From Arcticimaribacter sp965277835 (GTDB lineage Bacteria; Bacteroidota; Bacteroidia; Flavobacteriales; Flavobacteriaceae), in assembly GCA_965277835.1 (NCBI GenBank), contig OZ255841.1, positions 1,178,001 to 1,242,000 on the forward strand: a DNA stretch of 64,000 bases. The letters run 5' to 3'. A model generated the notes under the pieces. It did not search any database. It saw only the letters and a list, made by a program, of their open reading frames with translations, and was not told where the DNA came from. Made by a program: the position numbers and the translations under genes. Each line of letters opens with the position of its first letter. Positions within the stretch are counted from its first letter, which is position 1. Positions 17,583-26,743 of the stretch are shown one piece after another.

Positions 17583-18638
17583 ATGGGCATTAAAATCACA
17601 GGCGTAGGCAGTTATACTCCAAGTTATATTCAAAAGAATAGCGACTTTATTAACCATAATTTCCTTACGCCCGAAGGCGATCATTTTGAAACTGATAATA
17701 CCGAAATTATTGAAAAGTTTAAATCAATAACAGGTATTGAAGAACGCCGTTATGCAGCAAAAAATGAAAACTCTTCGGACTTAGCCGCCAAAGCTGCCTT
17801 AAATGCAATTGCAAATGCAGAAATAGACAAAGAAACTATTGACTATATAATTGTTGCCCATAACTTTGGAGACACTGCATATAATTCAAAACAATCGAAC
17901 CCATTACCTAGTGTTGCCTCAAAAGTTAAGACACTTTTAGAAATAGAAAACCCAAAATGTGTGGCTTACGATATTCTTTTTGGATGCCCTGGTTGGGTTG
18001 AAGGAGTCATTCAAGCGAAAGCATTTATACAGGCAAAAATGGCTAAAAAATGCCTTGTTATTGGAACAGAAACACTCTCGAGAGTGGTTGATAAAAATGA
18101 CCGCGATTCTATGATTTTTGCCGATGGCGCTGGAGCTACTATTATAGAAAATGCAGCAGATACCGAAGGGATATTATCGCACGAATCCGTTACTTACACT
18201 AGCAATAATGAAATTGATATACTCTTTTTTGGGAAATCTTATGATGCCAATAATAAAGATCAATTTATAAAAATGCAAGGACGCAAAGTCTATGAGTTTG
18301 CATTGTCAAAAGTACCAGAGGCAATGAAGAATTGCTTAGACAGTGCAAAAGTAGATATAAACGACCTGAAAAAAATATTTATCCATCAAGCCAACGAAAA
18401 AATGGATGAGGCTATTGTTAAACGGTTCTATAGACTCTATAAACAAAAAGTTCCTAATGCAATTCTTCCAATGAATATTCAATTCCATGGAAATAGTTCT
18501 GTAGCGACCATCCCCACACTATATGACCAAGTAATTTCTGGTCAAAAAGAAAATCATAGCGTATCGGAAGGAGATATCGTTATGTTTGCTAGTGTTGGCG
18601 CAGGAATGAACATCAATGCTATTACTTATAAAGTGTAG
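17583..18638 (+). CDS. FabH-like 3-oxoacyl-ACP synthase III family protein
   Basis: The thiolase-fold triad of KAS III enzymes is intact: C135 (FGCPGW), H268 (IHQAN) and N304 (HGNSS). The enzyme should condense an acyl-CoA or acyl-ACP with malonyl-ACP or a similar unit. The N-terminal insert (about residues 20-45) is longer than in housekeeping FabH, so it may belong to a sister family rather than being the fatty-acid-initiating enzyme. No acyl carrier protein or fab gene is adjacent. Confidence 0.85.
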   Translation: MGIKITGVGSYTPSYIQKNSDFINHNFLTPEGDHFETDNTEIIEKFKSITGIEERRYAAKNENSSDLAAKAALNAIANAEIDKETIDYIIVAHNFGDTAYNSKQSNPLPSVASKVKTLLEIENPKCVAYDILFGCPGWVEGVIQAKAFIQAKMAKKCLVIGTETLSRVVDKNDRDSMIFADGAGATIIENAADTEGILSHESVTYTSNNEIDILFFGKSYDANNKDQFIKMQGRKVYEFALSKVPEAMKNCLDSAKVDINDLKKIFIHQANEKMDEAIVKRFYRLYKQKVPNAILPMNIQFHGNSSVATIPTLYDQVISGQKENHSVSEGDIVMFASVGAGMNINAITYKV

Positions 18639-18711
18639 TATCTTTCTTTCTTATACGTTTTCTATTAATTCTTTTAAACAATTTCAAGAGTAATTTGCTT
18701 ATTTTAGAGGC

Positions 18712-19449
18712 ATGAAATTTTTTACGTATATAGGCCGATATTTTTTAATGCTACAAAAAACATTTAGCAAGTTTACCAAATGGTCTATTCTCAAAACTTT
18801 AATAATTAGAGACATTGACGTTCTAATTATGGGGTCGTTAGGTATTATTGCTTTCATATCTTTTTTTGTAGGAAGTGCGGTTTCTATACAAACAGCCATA
18901 AACTCTCAAAACCCGCTATTGCCTGGTTATTTAGTTGGTTTTGCTACACGTCAATCTATTATTCTTGAGTTTGCACCTACCTTTATTTCTATTATTATGG
19001 CTGGGAAAGTCGGCTCTTTTATTACATCGAGCATAGGTACAATGCAGGTTACTGAGCAAATAGATGCACTAGAGGCTATGGGCGTAAATACTTATAACTA
19101 TTTAATATTCCCTAAAATTGTTGCACTTACATTGTTCCCTTTTTTAATTACGTTTTCTATGTTTTTAGGAATTTTTGGGGGATACTTAGCAGCTGTAAAC
19201 GGTGGATTTTCATCTCATGCAAATTTTATAGAAGGGCTTCAATTAGATTTCCACCCGTTTCATATAACATATGCTTTTATCAAATCGTTTGTGTTTGGAA
19301 TGCTCTTAGCTACCATACCTGCGTATCATGGTTATTATATGAAAGGAGGAGCGCTAGATGTTGGGAAAGCAAGTACCGTTTCGTTTGTTTGGACTAGCGT
19401 TGCCATAGTTATTGCTAATGGGCTTATTACTAATTTACTCTTAACCTAA
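18712..19449 (+). CDS. mlaE: MlaE-type ABC transporter permease
   Basis: The 245-residue membrane protein has the MlaE/YrbE signature: about five hydrophobic helices, the EFAPTFISIIMAGKVGS stretch, and the EQIDALEAMG block that contacts the ATPase. MlaE with MlaF moves phospholipids between inner and outer membrane to keep lipid asymmetry. The ATPase gene starts at the very next base. No mlaD, mlaB or mlaC lies nearby, so the substrate-binding partner must be encoded elsewhere. Confidence 0.92.
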   Translation: MKFFTYIGRYFLMLQKTFSKFTKWSILKTLIIRDIDVLIMGSLGIIAFISFFVGSAVSIQTAINSQNPLLPGYLVGFATRQSIILEFAPTFISIIMAGKVGSFITSSIGTMQVTEQIDALEAMGVNTYNYLIFPKIVALTLFPFLITFSMFLGIFGGYLAAVNGGFSSHANFIEGLQLDFHPFHITYAFIKSFVFGMLLATIPAYHGYYMKGGALDVGKASTVSFVWTSVAIVIANGLITNLLLT

Positions 19450-20208
19450 ATGATTATAGTTGAAAATTTAACGAAATCATTTGACGGGGTTCAAGTACTC
19501 AAAGGTATTAGTGCAACTTTCGAGAAGGGAAAGACAAATTTAATTATTGGAGAAAGCGGCTCTGGGAAAACAGTGTTCCTAAAATGTATTTTGGGTTTGT
19601 TTGAACAAGATAGCGGAGATATTACTTTTGAAAAAACGCGGCTAAGAAGTATGGACACTAAAACCCGTGCATTACTTAGACAAGAAATTGGGATGGTTTT
19701 TCAGGGGAGTGCGCTTTTTGACTCTATGAATGTAGAAGAAAATGTAATGTTTCCTATGAGAATGTTTACTAATGCTTCTGAAAGTGAAATTCAGGAGCGC
19801 GCAAATATTGTTATAAAACGAGTTAACCTTATTGATGCCAACCATAAAATGCCTTCTGAAATTTCAGGAGGAATGAAAAAAAGGGTTGCTATTGCCCGTG
19901 CAATTGTTATGAACCCAAAATATTTGTTTTGCGATGAACCCAACTCTGGTTTAGATCCAAGAACGGCAATATTAATTGATAACCTTATTCACGAAATTAC
20001 AGACGAATATCAAATTACTACAGTAATAAACACACATGACATGAATTCTGTTATGGAAATAGGAGAAAAAATCGTCTTTCTCAAAGACGGTTTAAAACAC
20101 TGGGAAGGCACAAGCGAAGAAATATTTAAAACCAATAACGAAGCTGTTACAAAATTTGTGTATTCCTCCGATTTACTTAAAAAAATACGCGTTATACAAA
20201 ACAAGTAA
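19450..20208 (+). CDS. mlaF: MlaF-type ABC transporter ATPase
   Basis: A complete ABC ATPase of 252 residues: Walker A GESGSGKT, signature SGGMKKRVAIARA, Walker B YLFCDEPNSGLDP and the switch histidine in INTHDM. The SGGMKKR variant of the signature is characteristic of the Mla family. It abuts the permease gene, which confirms the pairing. It converges on manC with eight bases between stop codons. Confidence 0.93.
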   Translation: MIIVENLTKSFDGVQVLKGISATFEKGKTNLIIGESGSGKTVFLKCILGLFEQDSGDITFEKTRLRSMDTKTRALLRQEIGMVFQGSALFDSMNVEENVMFPMRMFTNASESEIQERANIVIKRVNLIDANHKMPSEISGGMKKRVAIARAIVMNPKYLFCDEPNSGLDPRTAILIDNLIHEITDEYQITTVINTHDMNSVMEIGEKIVFLKDGLKHWEGTSEEIFKTNNEAVTKFVYSSDLLKKIRVIQNK

Positions 20209-20216
20209 TAAATTAC

Positions 20217-21305
20217 TTATTCAAACTCATCGCCATATTTATCTTTAATTTTTTCAAGTAATTTTTTAATTTCTCCGTCTTTCTTTTTAGGATAAACAAG
20301 CAATACATCGGTGTTGTCAACAACTATATAATCGTTAATTCCATCTAAAACAATAAGCTTGCCTGTTTCCGAAAAAATTGCATTTGCTTTCGAATCTTCA
20401 AGAAGAATCCGAGCGTTTATAACCACATTATCCGATTCGTCTTTGTCTATCTCATTATAAAGTGCATTCCAAGTACCCAAGTCGCTCCAATTGAAACTTG
20501 CCAAAATAACAGACACATTCTCCGATTTTTCCATAATTGCATAATCAATAGAAATATTCTCTGCCTTATGGTAATTCAAATTTATAAAGTCTTGCTCCAA
20601 AGCCGTATTCATTGTATCTAACCCTTCCATAAAAAGAGTGTACATTTCTGGCTGGAGTGATTTAAAGGATTGGAGTATTGTTCTTGCATTCCAAACAAAA
20701 ATTCCCGAGTTCCAGAAAAAATTACCTGAACTAATAAAACGCTGTGCAAGATTAAAATCGGGTTTCTCCTTAAACTTCAAAACATTTGTAATATTAGATT
20801 TTGTGCTTGCAACCTCAAGGTACCCATAACCCGTATGGGGTTGAGTTGGTTTAATTCCAAATGTTATTAATTGAGAATTTTCGGTGCAATGCTTAAATGC
20901 TTTTTCTACATCTGTAATAAAAATACTAGGCTCTGTTATCCAATGGTCGCTTGGTGCAACTAAAATTTGAGCTTCAGGGTTGATTTTATTAATTTTAAGC
21001 GAGGCATATAATAAGGCAGGAGCAGTATTGCGCATACATGGCTCAAGTATAATTTGGTTTTCTTCAAAATCGGGTAGCTGTTTCAAAACCAATTCTTTAT
21101 AAATCGAATTTGTAAGAATTATAAAATTCTCTTTCGGAACTAAAGGTGTAATGCGTTCGATAGTATGTTGAAGCAATGATTTTCCGCTTCCCATAAAATC
21201 TTGAAACTGCTTAGGATATTTCTTTGTGCTTTTGGGCCAAAGCCTTGAACCTACACCCCCTGCTAAAATAACTGCGAAATATTTAGAATTCATTTTATTA
21301 CTCAT
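20217..21305 (-). CDS. manC: Mannose-1-phosphate guanylyltransferase
   Basis: The enzyme makes GDP-mannose from GTP and mannose-1-phosphate for surface polysaccharides and glycoproteins. The nucleotidyltransferase motif LAGGVGSRLWP is near residue 15, followed by the PKQF lysine, and FKEKPD with the NSGIFVW segment is typical. It lacks the C-terminal phosphomannose isomerase domain found in long ManC/AlgA forms. The start may be the ATG at 21305 or the one at 21293; either overlaps or touches the SprT-like gene, and it is the last gene of a five-gene minus-strand run. Confidence 0.94.
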   Translation of the reverse strand: MSNKMNSKYFAVILAGGVGSRLWPKSTKKYPKQFQDFMGSGKSLLQHTIERITPLVPKENFIILTNSIYKELVLKQLPDFEENQIILEPCMRNTAPALLYASLKINKINPEAQILVAPSDHWITEPSIFITDVEKAFKHCTENSQLITFGIKPTQPHTGYGYLEVASTKSNITNVLKFKEKPDFNLAQRFISSGNFFWNSGIFVWNARTILQSFKSLQPEMYTLFMEGLDTMNTALEQDFINLNYHKAENISIDYAIMEKSENVSVILASFNWSDLGTWNALYNEIDKDESDNVVINARILLEDSKANAIFSETGKLIVLDGINDYIVVDNTDVLLVYPKKKDGEIKKLLEKIKDKYGDEFE

Positions 21306-21891
21306 TTTTTACTATTACTTCGGCATGTGGGCTAAAGATATATGTTTTTGACGTTGACAATTCTTCGCATTCAAATTTTTTAACCCGTTTTTTTCCTAGC
21401 CTAAATTCGCGCCCCGCCACTGAAAAAAGTGTGCCTTCTTCTAATTCAAAGATATATGTTTTGTCTGTAATGGGGTCGTATTTACTAAGCATCATAGCTA
21501 ACTTAAAATCGGTGTCGCTACTCGCCTTGGGGTTTTTAAAATGCTGAGCCACTACCCTCAACAAGTCCTCGGGAAAAACATCAGGGTTAATTAAAGGAAG
21601 CATCAGTTCTCTAAACGTCATTTTCCACTCGCTCCCATGCGGTTTTATTCGATATCCATAGCGTTGAAACACAACAAAATGAGCCAGTTCGTGAATTAAT
21701 GTAATTAGAAATCGATAGGGATTAACACTTTGGTTTATGGTAATTTGATGCGACCCATTTAGTTTTTTTCTGTAATCTCCGTGTTTAGTTTTTCTTTTAG
21801 GAACAACTTTTATATCAATTTTCCACGAAGACAAATATGATTTTACAATATGAACCGATTCCTCAGGAATTGATGAATATACATCTTTCAT
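21298..21891 (-). CDS. SprT-like zinc metalloprotease-domain protein
   Basis: The 197-residue protein contains HELAHFVVFQRYG with an HExxH zinc motif, followed by HGSEWK with a likely third histidine ligand, as in SprT/Spartan-like domains. No C-terminal zinc ribbon of the YgjD/SprT kind is obvious. SprT-like proteins are widespread, and eukaryotic Spartan cleaves DNA-protein crosslinks; the bacterial role is poorly defined. It overlaps manC by up to eight bases and starts nine bases after the SDR gene. Confidence 0.85.
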   Translation of the reverse strand: MKDVYSSIPEESVHIVKSYLSSWKIDIKVVPKRKTKHGDYRKKLNGSHQITINQSVNPYRFLITLIHELAHFVVFQRYGYRIKPHGSEWKMTFRELMLPLINPDVFPEDLLRVVAQHFKNPKASSDTDFKLAMMLSKYDPITDKTYIFELEEGTLFSVAGREFRLGKKRVKKFECEELSTSKTYIFSPHAEVIVKNE

Positions 21892-21900
21892 AAGAAAAAA

Positions 21901-22578
21901 TTAGGGGGCAGTAGTAGAGACAGGCAATACTTTTCCGTTATAAAACTGGTGCCCTGTTAGTGCAAAGTTCAAAAGATAACTTGCCATATTGTCTGCACTA
22001 TACGTTGCTTTGTACCCTGGGAACGCTTTTTCTAACATTTCGGTTTGTACCGACCCTAGTGCTAAAGCATTGAAACAAGGCCCCGATTCTTTATACTCTT
22101 CTGCAAGTAACTCGGTGAGGGTAATCACCGCACCTTTACTGCTACTATATGCCGCTAAACCTGGGAATTTAGAACTGCCTTGCACACCTCCCATACTGCT
22201 TATATTAACCACATGCCCTTTAGGGTTTATTACAGGGATAAGTTGGCGTGTCAATTCGGCTAAACCAAAAACATTAACCCTAAACACATCCTCAAAAACA
22301 TCGAAAGTCAAAGATTGAAACGCTTTATTTACTAACAGCCCTGCATTATTAATAAGTGCATCAACAGTTTTAGTTTCTTTTAAAAACTCCTTGCAGAAAA
22401 GAGTTATTGCTTCGGGTTGAGAAATATCAACCGAGAAAGGGATAATGTTATTTATATTCTTTAGTTCGCTAGTATTTCTAGAAATTGCAAAAACAGTATG
22501 TCCTTGGCTAGCCGCCAATAAAGCCGTTGCTTTTCCAATTCCTTGGCTGGCTCCGGTTATGACAATGTTTTTTTTCAA
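21901..22578 (-). CDS. Short-chain dehydrogenase/reductase
   Basis: The classical SDR layout is present in 225 residues: TGASQGIG for NAD(P) binding near residue 7, NNAG in the middle, the catalytic Ser in ISSMGG, and the YSSSK Tyr/Lys pair. The substrate is unknown. It lies six bases downstream of the pyruvate dehydrogenase E2 gene on the same strand, so it is probably part of that transcript, although a metabolic link is not evident. Confidence 0.9.
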   Translation of the reverse strand: MKKNIVITGASQGIGKATALLAASQGHTVFAISRNTSELKNINNIIPFSVDISQPEAITLFCKEFLKETKTVDALINNAGLLVNKAFQSLTFDVFEDVFRVNVFGLAELTRQLIPVINPKGHVVNISSMGGVQGSSKFPGLAAYSSSKGAVITLTELLAEEYKESGPCFNALALGSVQTEMLEKAFPGYKATYSADNMASYLLNFALTGHQFYNGKVLPVSTTAP

Positions 22579-22584
22579 ATTACT

Positions 22585-24180
22585 TTACACAAACATTATT
22601 ATCGGGTTCTCAATATACCTTTGTAAAGTTTGCAAAAATATAGAACCCGTAGCTCCATCAACTGTTCTATGGTCGCAAGCTAAAGTGAGTTTCATTGTAT
22701 TTCCTATTACAATTTCGCCTTCTTTAACTACAGGTTTCTTTACAATAGCGCCGACAGATAAAATAGCTGAGTTTGGCTGATTTATAATAGACGTAAATTC
22801 TTGAATTCCAAACATTCCCAAGTTAGAAATTGTAAATGTGCTTCCTTCAATCTCATCTAAAGCTAGTTTTCTCTCGCGTGCACGTACTGCATAATCTTTA
22901 ACTTGAGCTCCGATTTGAGATAACGATTTTTCGTCTGCAAATTTAACAACAGGAACAATTAAACCATCTTCTATTGCTACAGCAACCCCTATATGTACAT
23001 GGTTGTGTTTTACAATTTTATCATCGTACCACCTAGAGTTTACCTGAGGGTGTTGTTTTAAGGCTAAGGCTGTTGCCTTAACTATAATGTCATTAAACGA
23101 TATTTTAGTGTCAGGTGCTGAATTGACTTGAGTTCTAAAAGCAATTGCATTATCCATGTCAAATTCTACTCCCAAATAATAGTGTGGAGCCGTAAATTTA
23201 GATGTCGATAAACGCTTTGCTATCGTTTTGCGTATTTGGTTATTTGGTGTTTCTTCAACAGACTCTACCCCCGCAGAAACAAAAGAAGCGCCAGGTGTTT
23301 TACTCTCGGGCTTATAGTTTTCTATATCCCTCTTAATAATTCTTCCACCATCTCCAGTGCCATTAACCCCAGTAAGGTCTATCCCTTTTTCTTCAGCTAT
23401 TCTTTTAGCTAACGGAGACGCTATAATTCTACCATTAGTATTAGTTGCCGAAACAGTTGCTGGTTCGTGAGTTTTAGGTGTTTCTTTCATAGGCTTTGCC
23501 GCAGCCGTACTTTCTGATTTAGCCGATGGCTCTTGCGCACTGGCTGGCGTTGAGTCTAAAGAAGAAATAATCGCTTCTACATCTGTACCCTTACTACCTA
23601 TAATAGCCAACAGAGCATCTACAAGAGCGGTCTCCCCTTCTTGAACGCCAATATGTAATAACTCGCCATTATAAAAAGACTCAAACTCCATTGTCGCTTT
23701 GTCTGTCTCTATTTCTGCTAGTATATCGCCTTCGCTAACAGTATCGCCTACTTTTTTAAGCCAAGTCGCAACGGTACCTTCCTCCATAGTATCACTCAAT
23801 CGAGGCATTCTAATTATTTCCACATCATCTGGAATTGCAATAGCCTCTCCTTTTGGGGCTGGAGCAGCCTCCATTGTGGTAGCTTTTTCGCTAGCCACAT
23901 TTTCTTCTGTGCTTTGGTTTAAAAAGCTCGAAATATCCTCACCTTTTTCTCCAATTATAGCCAATACAGTATTTACGGGAGCAGTCTCCCCTTCTTGAAT
24001 ACCTATATATAATAATTCCCCATTATAAAAAGATTCGAATTCCATTGTTGCCTTGTCGGTCTCTATTTCTGCCAATATATCGCCCTCGCTAACGGTGTCG
24101 CCTACTTTTTTAAACCAAGTGGCAACTGTACCTTCCTCCATGGTATCACTCAATTGAGGCATATTAATTATTTCTGCCAT
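22585..24180 (-). CDS. aceF: Pyruvate dehydrogenase complex E2, dihydrolipoyl acetyltransferase with two lipoyl domains
   Basis: The protein passes acetyl groups from E1 to CoA. It has two N-terminal lipoyl domains (about residues 1-80 and 119-198), each with the ETDKATMEF lipoylation lysine. An Ala/Pro/Thr linker, an E1/E3-binding domain (SPLAKRIAEEKGIDL) and the acyltransferase domain ending in H504 of DHRTVDG follow. The two lipoyl domains are nearly identical in protein and very similar in DNA, offset by 354 bases. pdhA is one base upstream. Confidence 0.96.
   Translation of the reverse strand: MAEIINMPQLSDTMEEGTVATWFKKVGDTVSEGDILAEIETDKATMEFESFYNGELLYIGIQEGETAPVNTVLAIIGEKGEDISSFLNQSTEENVASEKATTMEAAPAPKGEAIAIPDDVEIIRMPRLSDTMEEGTVATWLKKVGDTVSEGDILAEIETDKATMEFESFYNGELLHIGVQEGETALVDALLAIIGSKGTDVEAIISSLDSTPASAQEPSAKSESTAAAKPMKETPKTHEPATVSATNTNGRIIASPLAKRIAEEKGIDLTGVNGTGDGGRIIKRDIENYKPESKTPGASFVSAGVESVEETPNNQIRKTIAKRLSTSKFTAPHYYLGVEFDMDNAIAFRTQVNSAPDTKISFNDIIVKATALALKQHPQVNSRWYDDKIVKHNHVHIGVAVAIEDGLIVPVVKFADEKSLSQIGAQVKDYAVRARERKLALDEIEGSTFTISNLGMFGIQEFTSIINQPNSAILSVGAIVKKPVVKEGEIVIGNTMKLTLACDHRTVDGATGSIFLQTLQRYIENPIIMFV
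23640..24172 (-). repeat. Direct duplication encoding the two lipoyl domains of E2
   Basis: Two copies of roughly 170 bases, 354 bases (118 codons) apart, keep long identical stretches, for example around the EGTVATW and ETDKATMEFESF codons. The approximate copies are 23640-23818 and 23994-24172. Repeated lipoyl domains are normal in E2 proteins; the close DNA match suggests recent duplication or gene conversion. Confidence 0.7.
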
Positions 24181-24181
24181 A

Positions 24182-25183
24182 CTAACTTAATTTATGCTTT
24201 ATAAATGGATAATCTGTTTGCTCATAAACCGCATCGTACATTGATCTCTTTTCTGGATATGGAGATTCTTCTGCAAATTTTTCACACTCTACAACACGCT
24301 TTTTAACATCTGCTTCAATTATATCTAACTCCTTTTGTGTTGCATATTTTTTAGTTATAATAATATCTTTTACTTGAGTGATTGGGTCTATTTTCTTGTA
24401 TTCTTCAACTTCTTGTTTAGTTCTATAATGCTGTGCATCGGACATTGAGTGCCCTCGATATCGGTAAGTCTTCATTTCTATAAAAGAAGGCCCATTCCCT
24501 GCACGAGCGTGTTTTATTGCTTTGTCCATTACCTTTGCTACTGGAACAGGGTTCATTCCGTCTACTGGCTCACAAGGCATTTCGTATCCTAAACCGAGCT
24601 TCCATATTTCTTCGTGGCTTGCTGTTCTTGCCACAGATGTTCCCATTGCATAACCATTGTTTTCTACAACAAAAACTACGGGTAACTTCCAGAGCGTTGC
24701 CAAGTTAAGCGTTTCGTGAAGCGCCCCTTGTCTAACAGCACCATCTCCCATATAACAAAGTGTAACAGCGCCTGTATTGTGATATTTATCTCCAAAAGCC
24801 ATGCCTGCTCCTAAAGGTATTTGCCCTCCAACTATTCCATGTCCTCCATGAAACCTATGTTCTTTTGAAAAAATATGCATTGACCCTCCAAGTCCGCCTG
24901 AGGTTCCTGTTGATTTTCCATATAATTCTGCCATTACGCGTTTAGGGTCAACTCCCATTCCAATAGGCTGCACATGATTTCTATATGCTGTAATCATTCG
25001 GTCTTTACCCAACTCCATAGCATGTAATGATCCTGCCAAAACAGCTTCTTGCCCATTATATAAATGAAGAAAGCCCCTAACCTTTTGTTGAATATATACT
25101 GCGGCTAATTTGTCTTCAAATTTTCGCCAAAAATACATGTTGGCATACCAGTCTACATAAGTCTGTTTTGTTATTTTCTTCAT
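24182..25183 (-). CDS. pdhA: Pyruvate dehydrogenase E1 component, alpha subunit
   Basis: PdhA binds thiamine diphosphate and, with the beta subunit, decarboxylates pyruvate. The 333-residue length, the HGGHGIVGGQIPLGAG region, GDGAVRQGALHETLN and VENNGYAMGT with the ThDP/Mg binding residues, and the YRYRGHSMSD phosphorylation-loop-like segment are typical. The E1 beta subunit is not adjacent and must be encoded elsewhere. It heads a tightly packed minus-strand run with E2, SDR, SprT-like and manC genes. Confidence 0.96.
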   Translation of the reverse strand: MKKITKQTYVDWYANMYFWRKFEDKLAAVYIQQKVRGFLHLYNGQEAVLAGSLHAMELGKDRMITAYRNHVQPIGMGVDPKRVMAELYGKSTGTSGGLGGSMHIFSKEHRFHGGHGIVGGQIPLGAGMAFGDKYHNTGAVTLCYMGDGAVRQGALHETLNLATLWKLPVVFVVENNGYAMGTSVARTASHEEIWKLGLGYEMPCEPVDGMNPVPVAKVMDKAIKHARAGNGPSFIEMKTYRYRGHSMSDAQHYRTKQEVEEYKKIDPITQVKDIIITKKYATQKELDIIEADVKKRVVECEKFAEESPYPEKRSMYDAVYEQTDYPFIKHKLS

Positions 25184-25218
25184 CTAATTCTGTGTTTAAT
25201 GATGATAAACTTAATACA

Positions 25219-25226
25219 CAAAAATA
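25219..25226 (-). promoter_or_regulatory. -7 promoter box for pdhA and the genes behind it
   Basis: TATTTTTG on the minus strand matches TAnnTTTG exactly and lies 35 bases before the pdhA ATG. Confidence 0.45.
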
Positions 25227-25313
25227 CAATATTAAATTTATATTTGAGATAATTATTATTTACTTACTTTTTTGTGAAAAGTATATTTAAGATATTCTTA
25301 ATGGGACACTAAA

Positions 25314-26513
25314 TTAATTTTCTAAAGTTGTGTCCTCTCCTTCTTCTTCTATAGCCCCTGAAGAGGCACCCAAATTGAAGTTTATAGAAAACCGCAATGT
25401 GTTTTCTAAAGGGCTACGTACCTTAGAATTAGAGAACAAATAAGAAATATCTATCTCCGCAAAATTCAAAGAAAACCCTGCCCCTAAAGTAAAATACTGC
25501 CTAGAGCCTTTTTCGATGTTTTCGCTAAAATACCCTGCTCTAAGTGCAAACGCTTCTTGAAAAATATATTCGGATCCTAAGCTCCATGTTATTTCTTTCA
25601 GTTCCTCAGAAAAACCATCTGGAGCATCGCTAAACGATTCGAAAATTCCTGAGAAAAAACTAATGTCGGGCTGGTCATATTTTAAAACCTCTCCTGTGTT
25701 TTCGTCTAAAACAGCAACTGGAGTAGGGACTAATAATTTATTAAGTTCTAAATTAAAAGCAACTTTGTTATTCGAATCGAAATGAATATTTAACCCTGAA
25801 CCGATTTTAAGGTTTGTTGGGATAAAATTTTCCTCCCCTCCTACATCATATGACAAACGAGGTCCAATATTAGAAATATTAAAACCCATCCGTAATCTTG
25901 CTTCCTTGTTTCCAAAGTCAAATAAATCACTTTTATAAAAACCCGAAATATCTACTCCAAAAGTATTTGCCGAAGTAGCATCTGCGTCTGAAGAAAGTTT
26001 TAAATCGGAGTGAATTAGCCTACCAGTAACCGACATCGAGTATTTTGGACTCAACAAAAGTGAATATGAAAAGTCTAATGTTAACTCATTAGGGCGCTCT
26101 ACTCCTTGTGAAATAATATTTCCTGATACGAGGTTATTCAAAACAACATCACCTAAACTAAAGTATTTAAGGCTTGCCCCCCATGCGCTTCGCTCTGTTC
26201 TTTTATTGTAATACGTTACATTAGCTAAAAATATATCGTTAACCAATTTACTTAAATACGGCGTATAACTAATTCCGACACCTGTTTTGTTTTCAGAGAA
26301 AACATATTTCGAGGGATTCCATTGTTGAGAAAACACATCAGCTGAAGTAGCGACTCCTTGATCTCCCATTCCTGCTGCACGAGCATCTGGGGTAATCAAT
26401 AAAAAAGGCACTCCTGTTGTTATTACACGTTGTTGTGAGTTAAGTTTGATAGAGCATAATACCCCTACTAATAATAGTATTATTAAATGTGTTTTAGATA
26501 ATTCTTTAAGCAT
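25314..26513 (-). CDS. porV: T9SS outer-membrane protein PorV (LptO)
   Basis: PorV is a FadL-like outer-membrane barrel that collects cargo from the T9SS translocon and works with the sortase PorU. The 399-residue protein has a signal peptide (about residues 1-26) followed by the PorV-type start (TGVPFLLITPDARAAGMGDQGVA) and many short alternating beta strands, ending in a Glu-rich tail. It is divergent from gldJ, its usual neighbour in Flavobacteria. The porU gene that normally lies beside porV is not here. Confidence 0.92.
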   Translation of the reverse strand: MLKELSKTHLIILLLVGVLCSIKLNSQQRVITTGVPFLLITPDARAAGMGDQGVATSADVFSQQWNPSKYVFSENKTGVGISYTPYLSKLVNDIFLANVTYYNKRTERSAWGASLKYFSLGDVVLNNLVSGNIISQGVERPNELTLDFSYSLLLSPKYSMSVTGRLIHSDLKLSSDADATSANTFGVDISGFYKSDLFDFGNKEARLRMGFNISNIGPRLSYDVGGEENFIPTNLKIGSGLNIHFDSNNKVAFNLELNKLLVPTPVAVLDENTGEVLKYDQPDISFFSGIFESFSDAPDGFSEELKEITWSLGSEYIFQEAFALRAGYFSENIEKGSRQYFTLGAGFSLNFAEIDISYLFSNSKVRSPLENTLRFSINFNLGASSGAIEEEGEDTTLEN

Positions 26514-26743
26514 AAAATAAGTTGTCGTATTATTCTTATATTTACTTAACGCTTTTTATTGTAAAATCTTATATAATGTTTCTAAGAAAAAGAAATTTTA
26601 AACTTTAAATAATAAGTTTTAGATTTATCCGTTACAATTATGTGCTTTTTATTTAAGTAAAATATATTTGGTGTATAGTTTGGCAAGCACAAGTTTTGTA
26701 TATTGCACATAATTATTAAAATGAGTACTTTTATATAATATTT

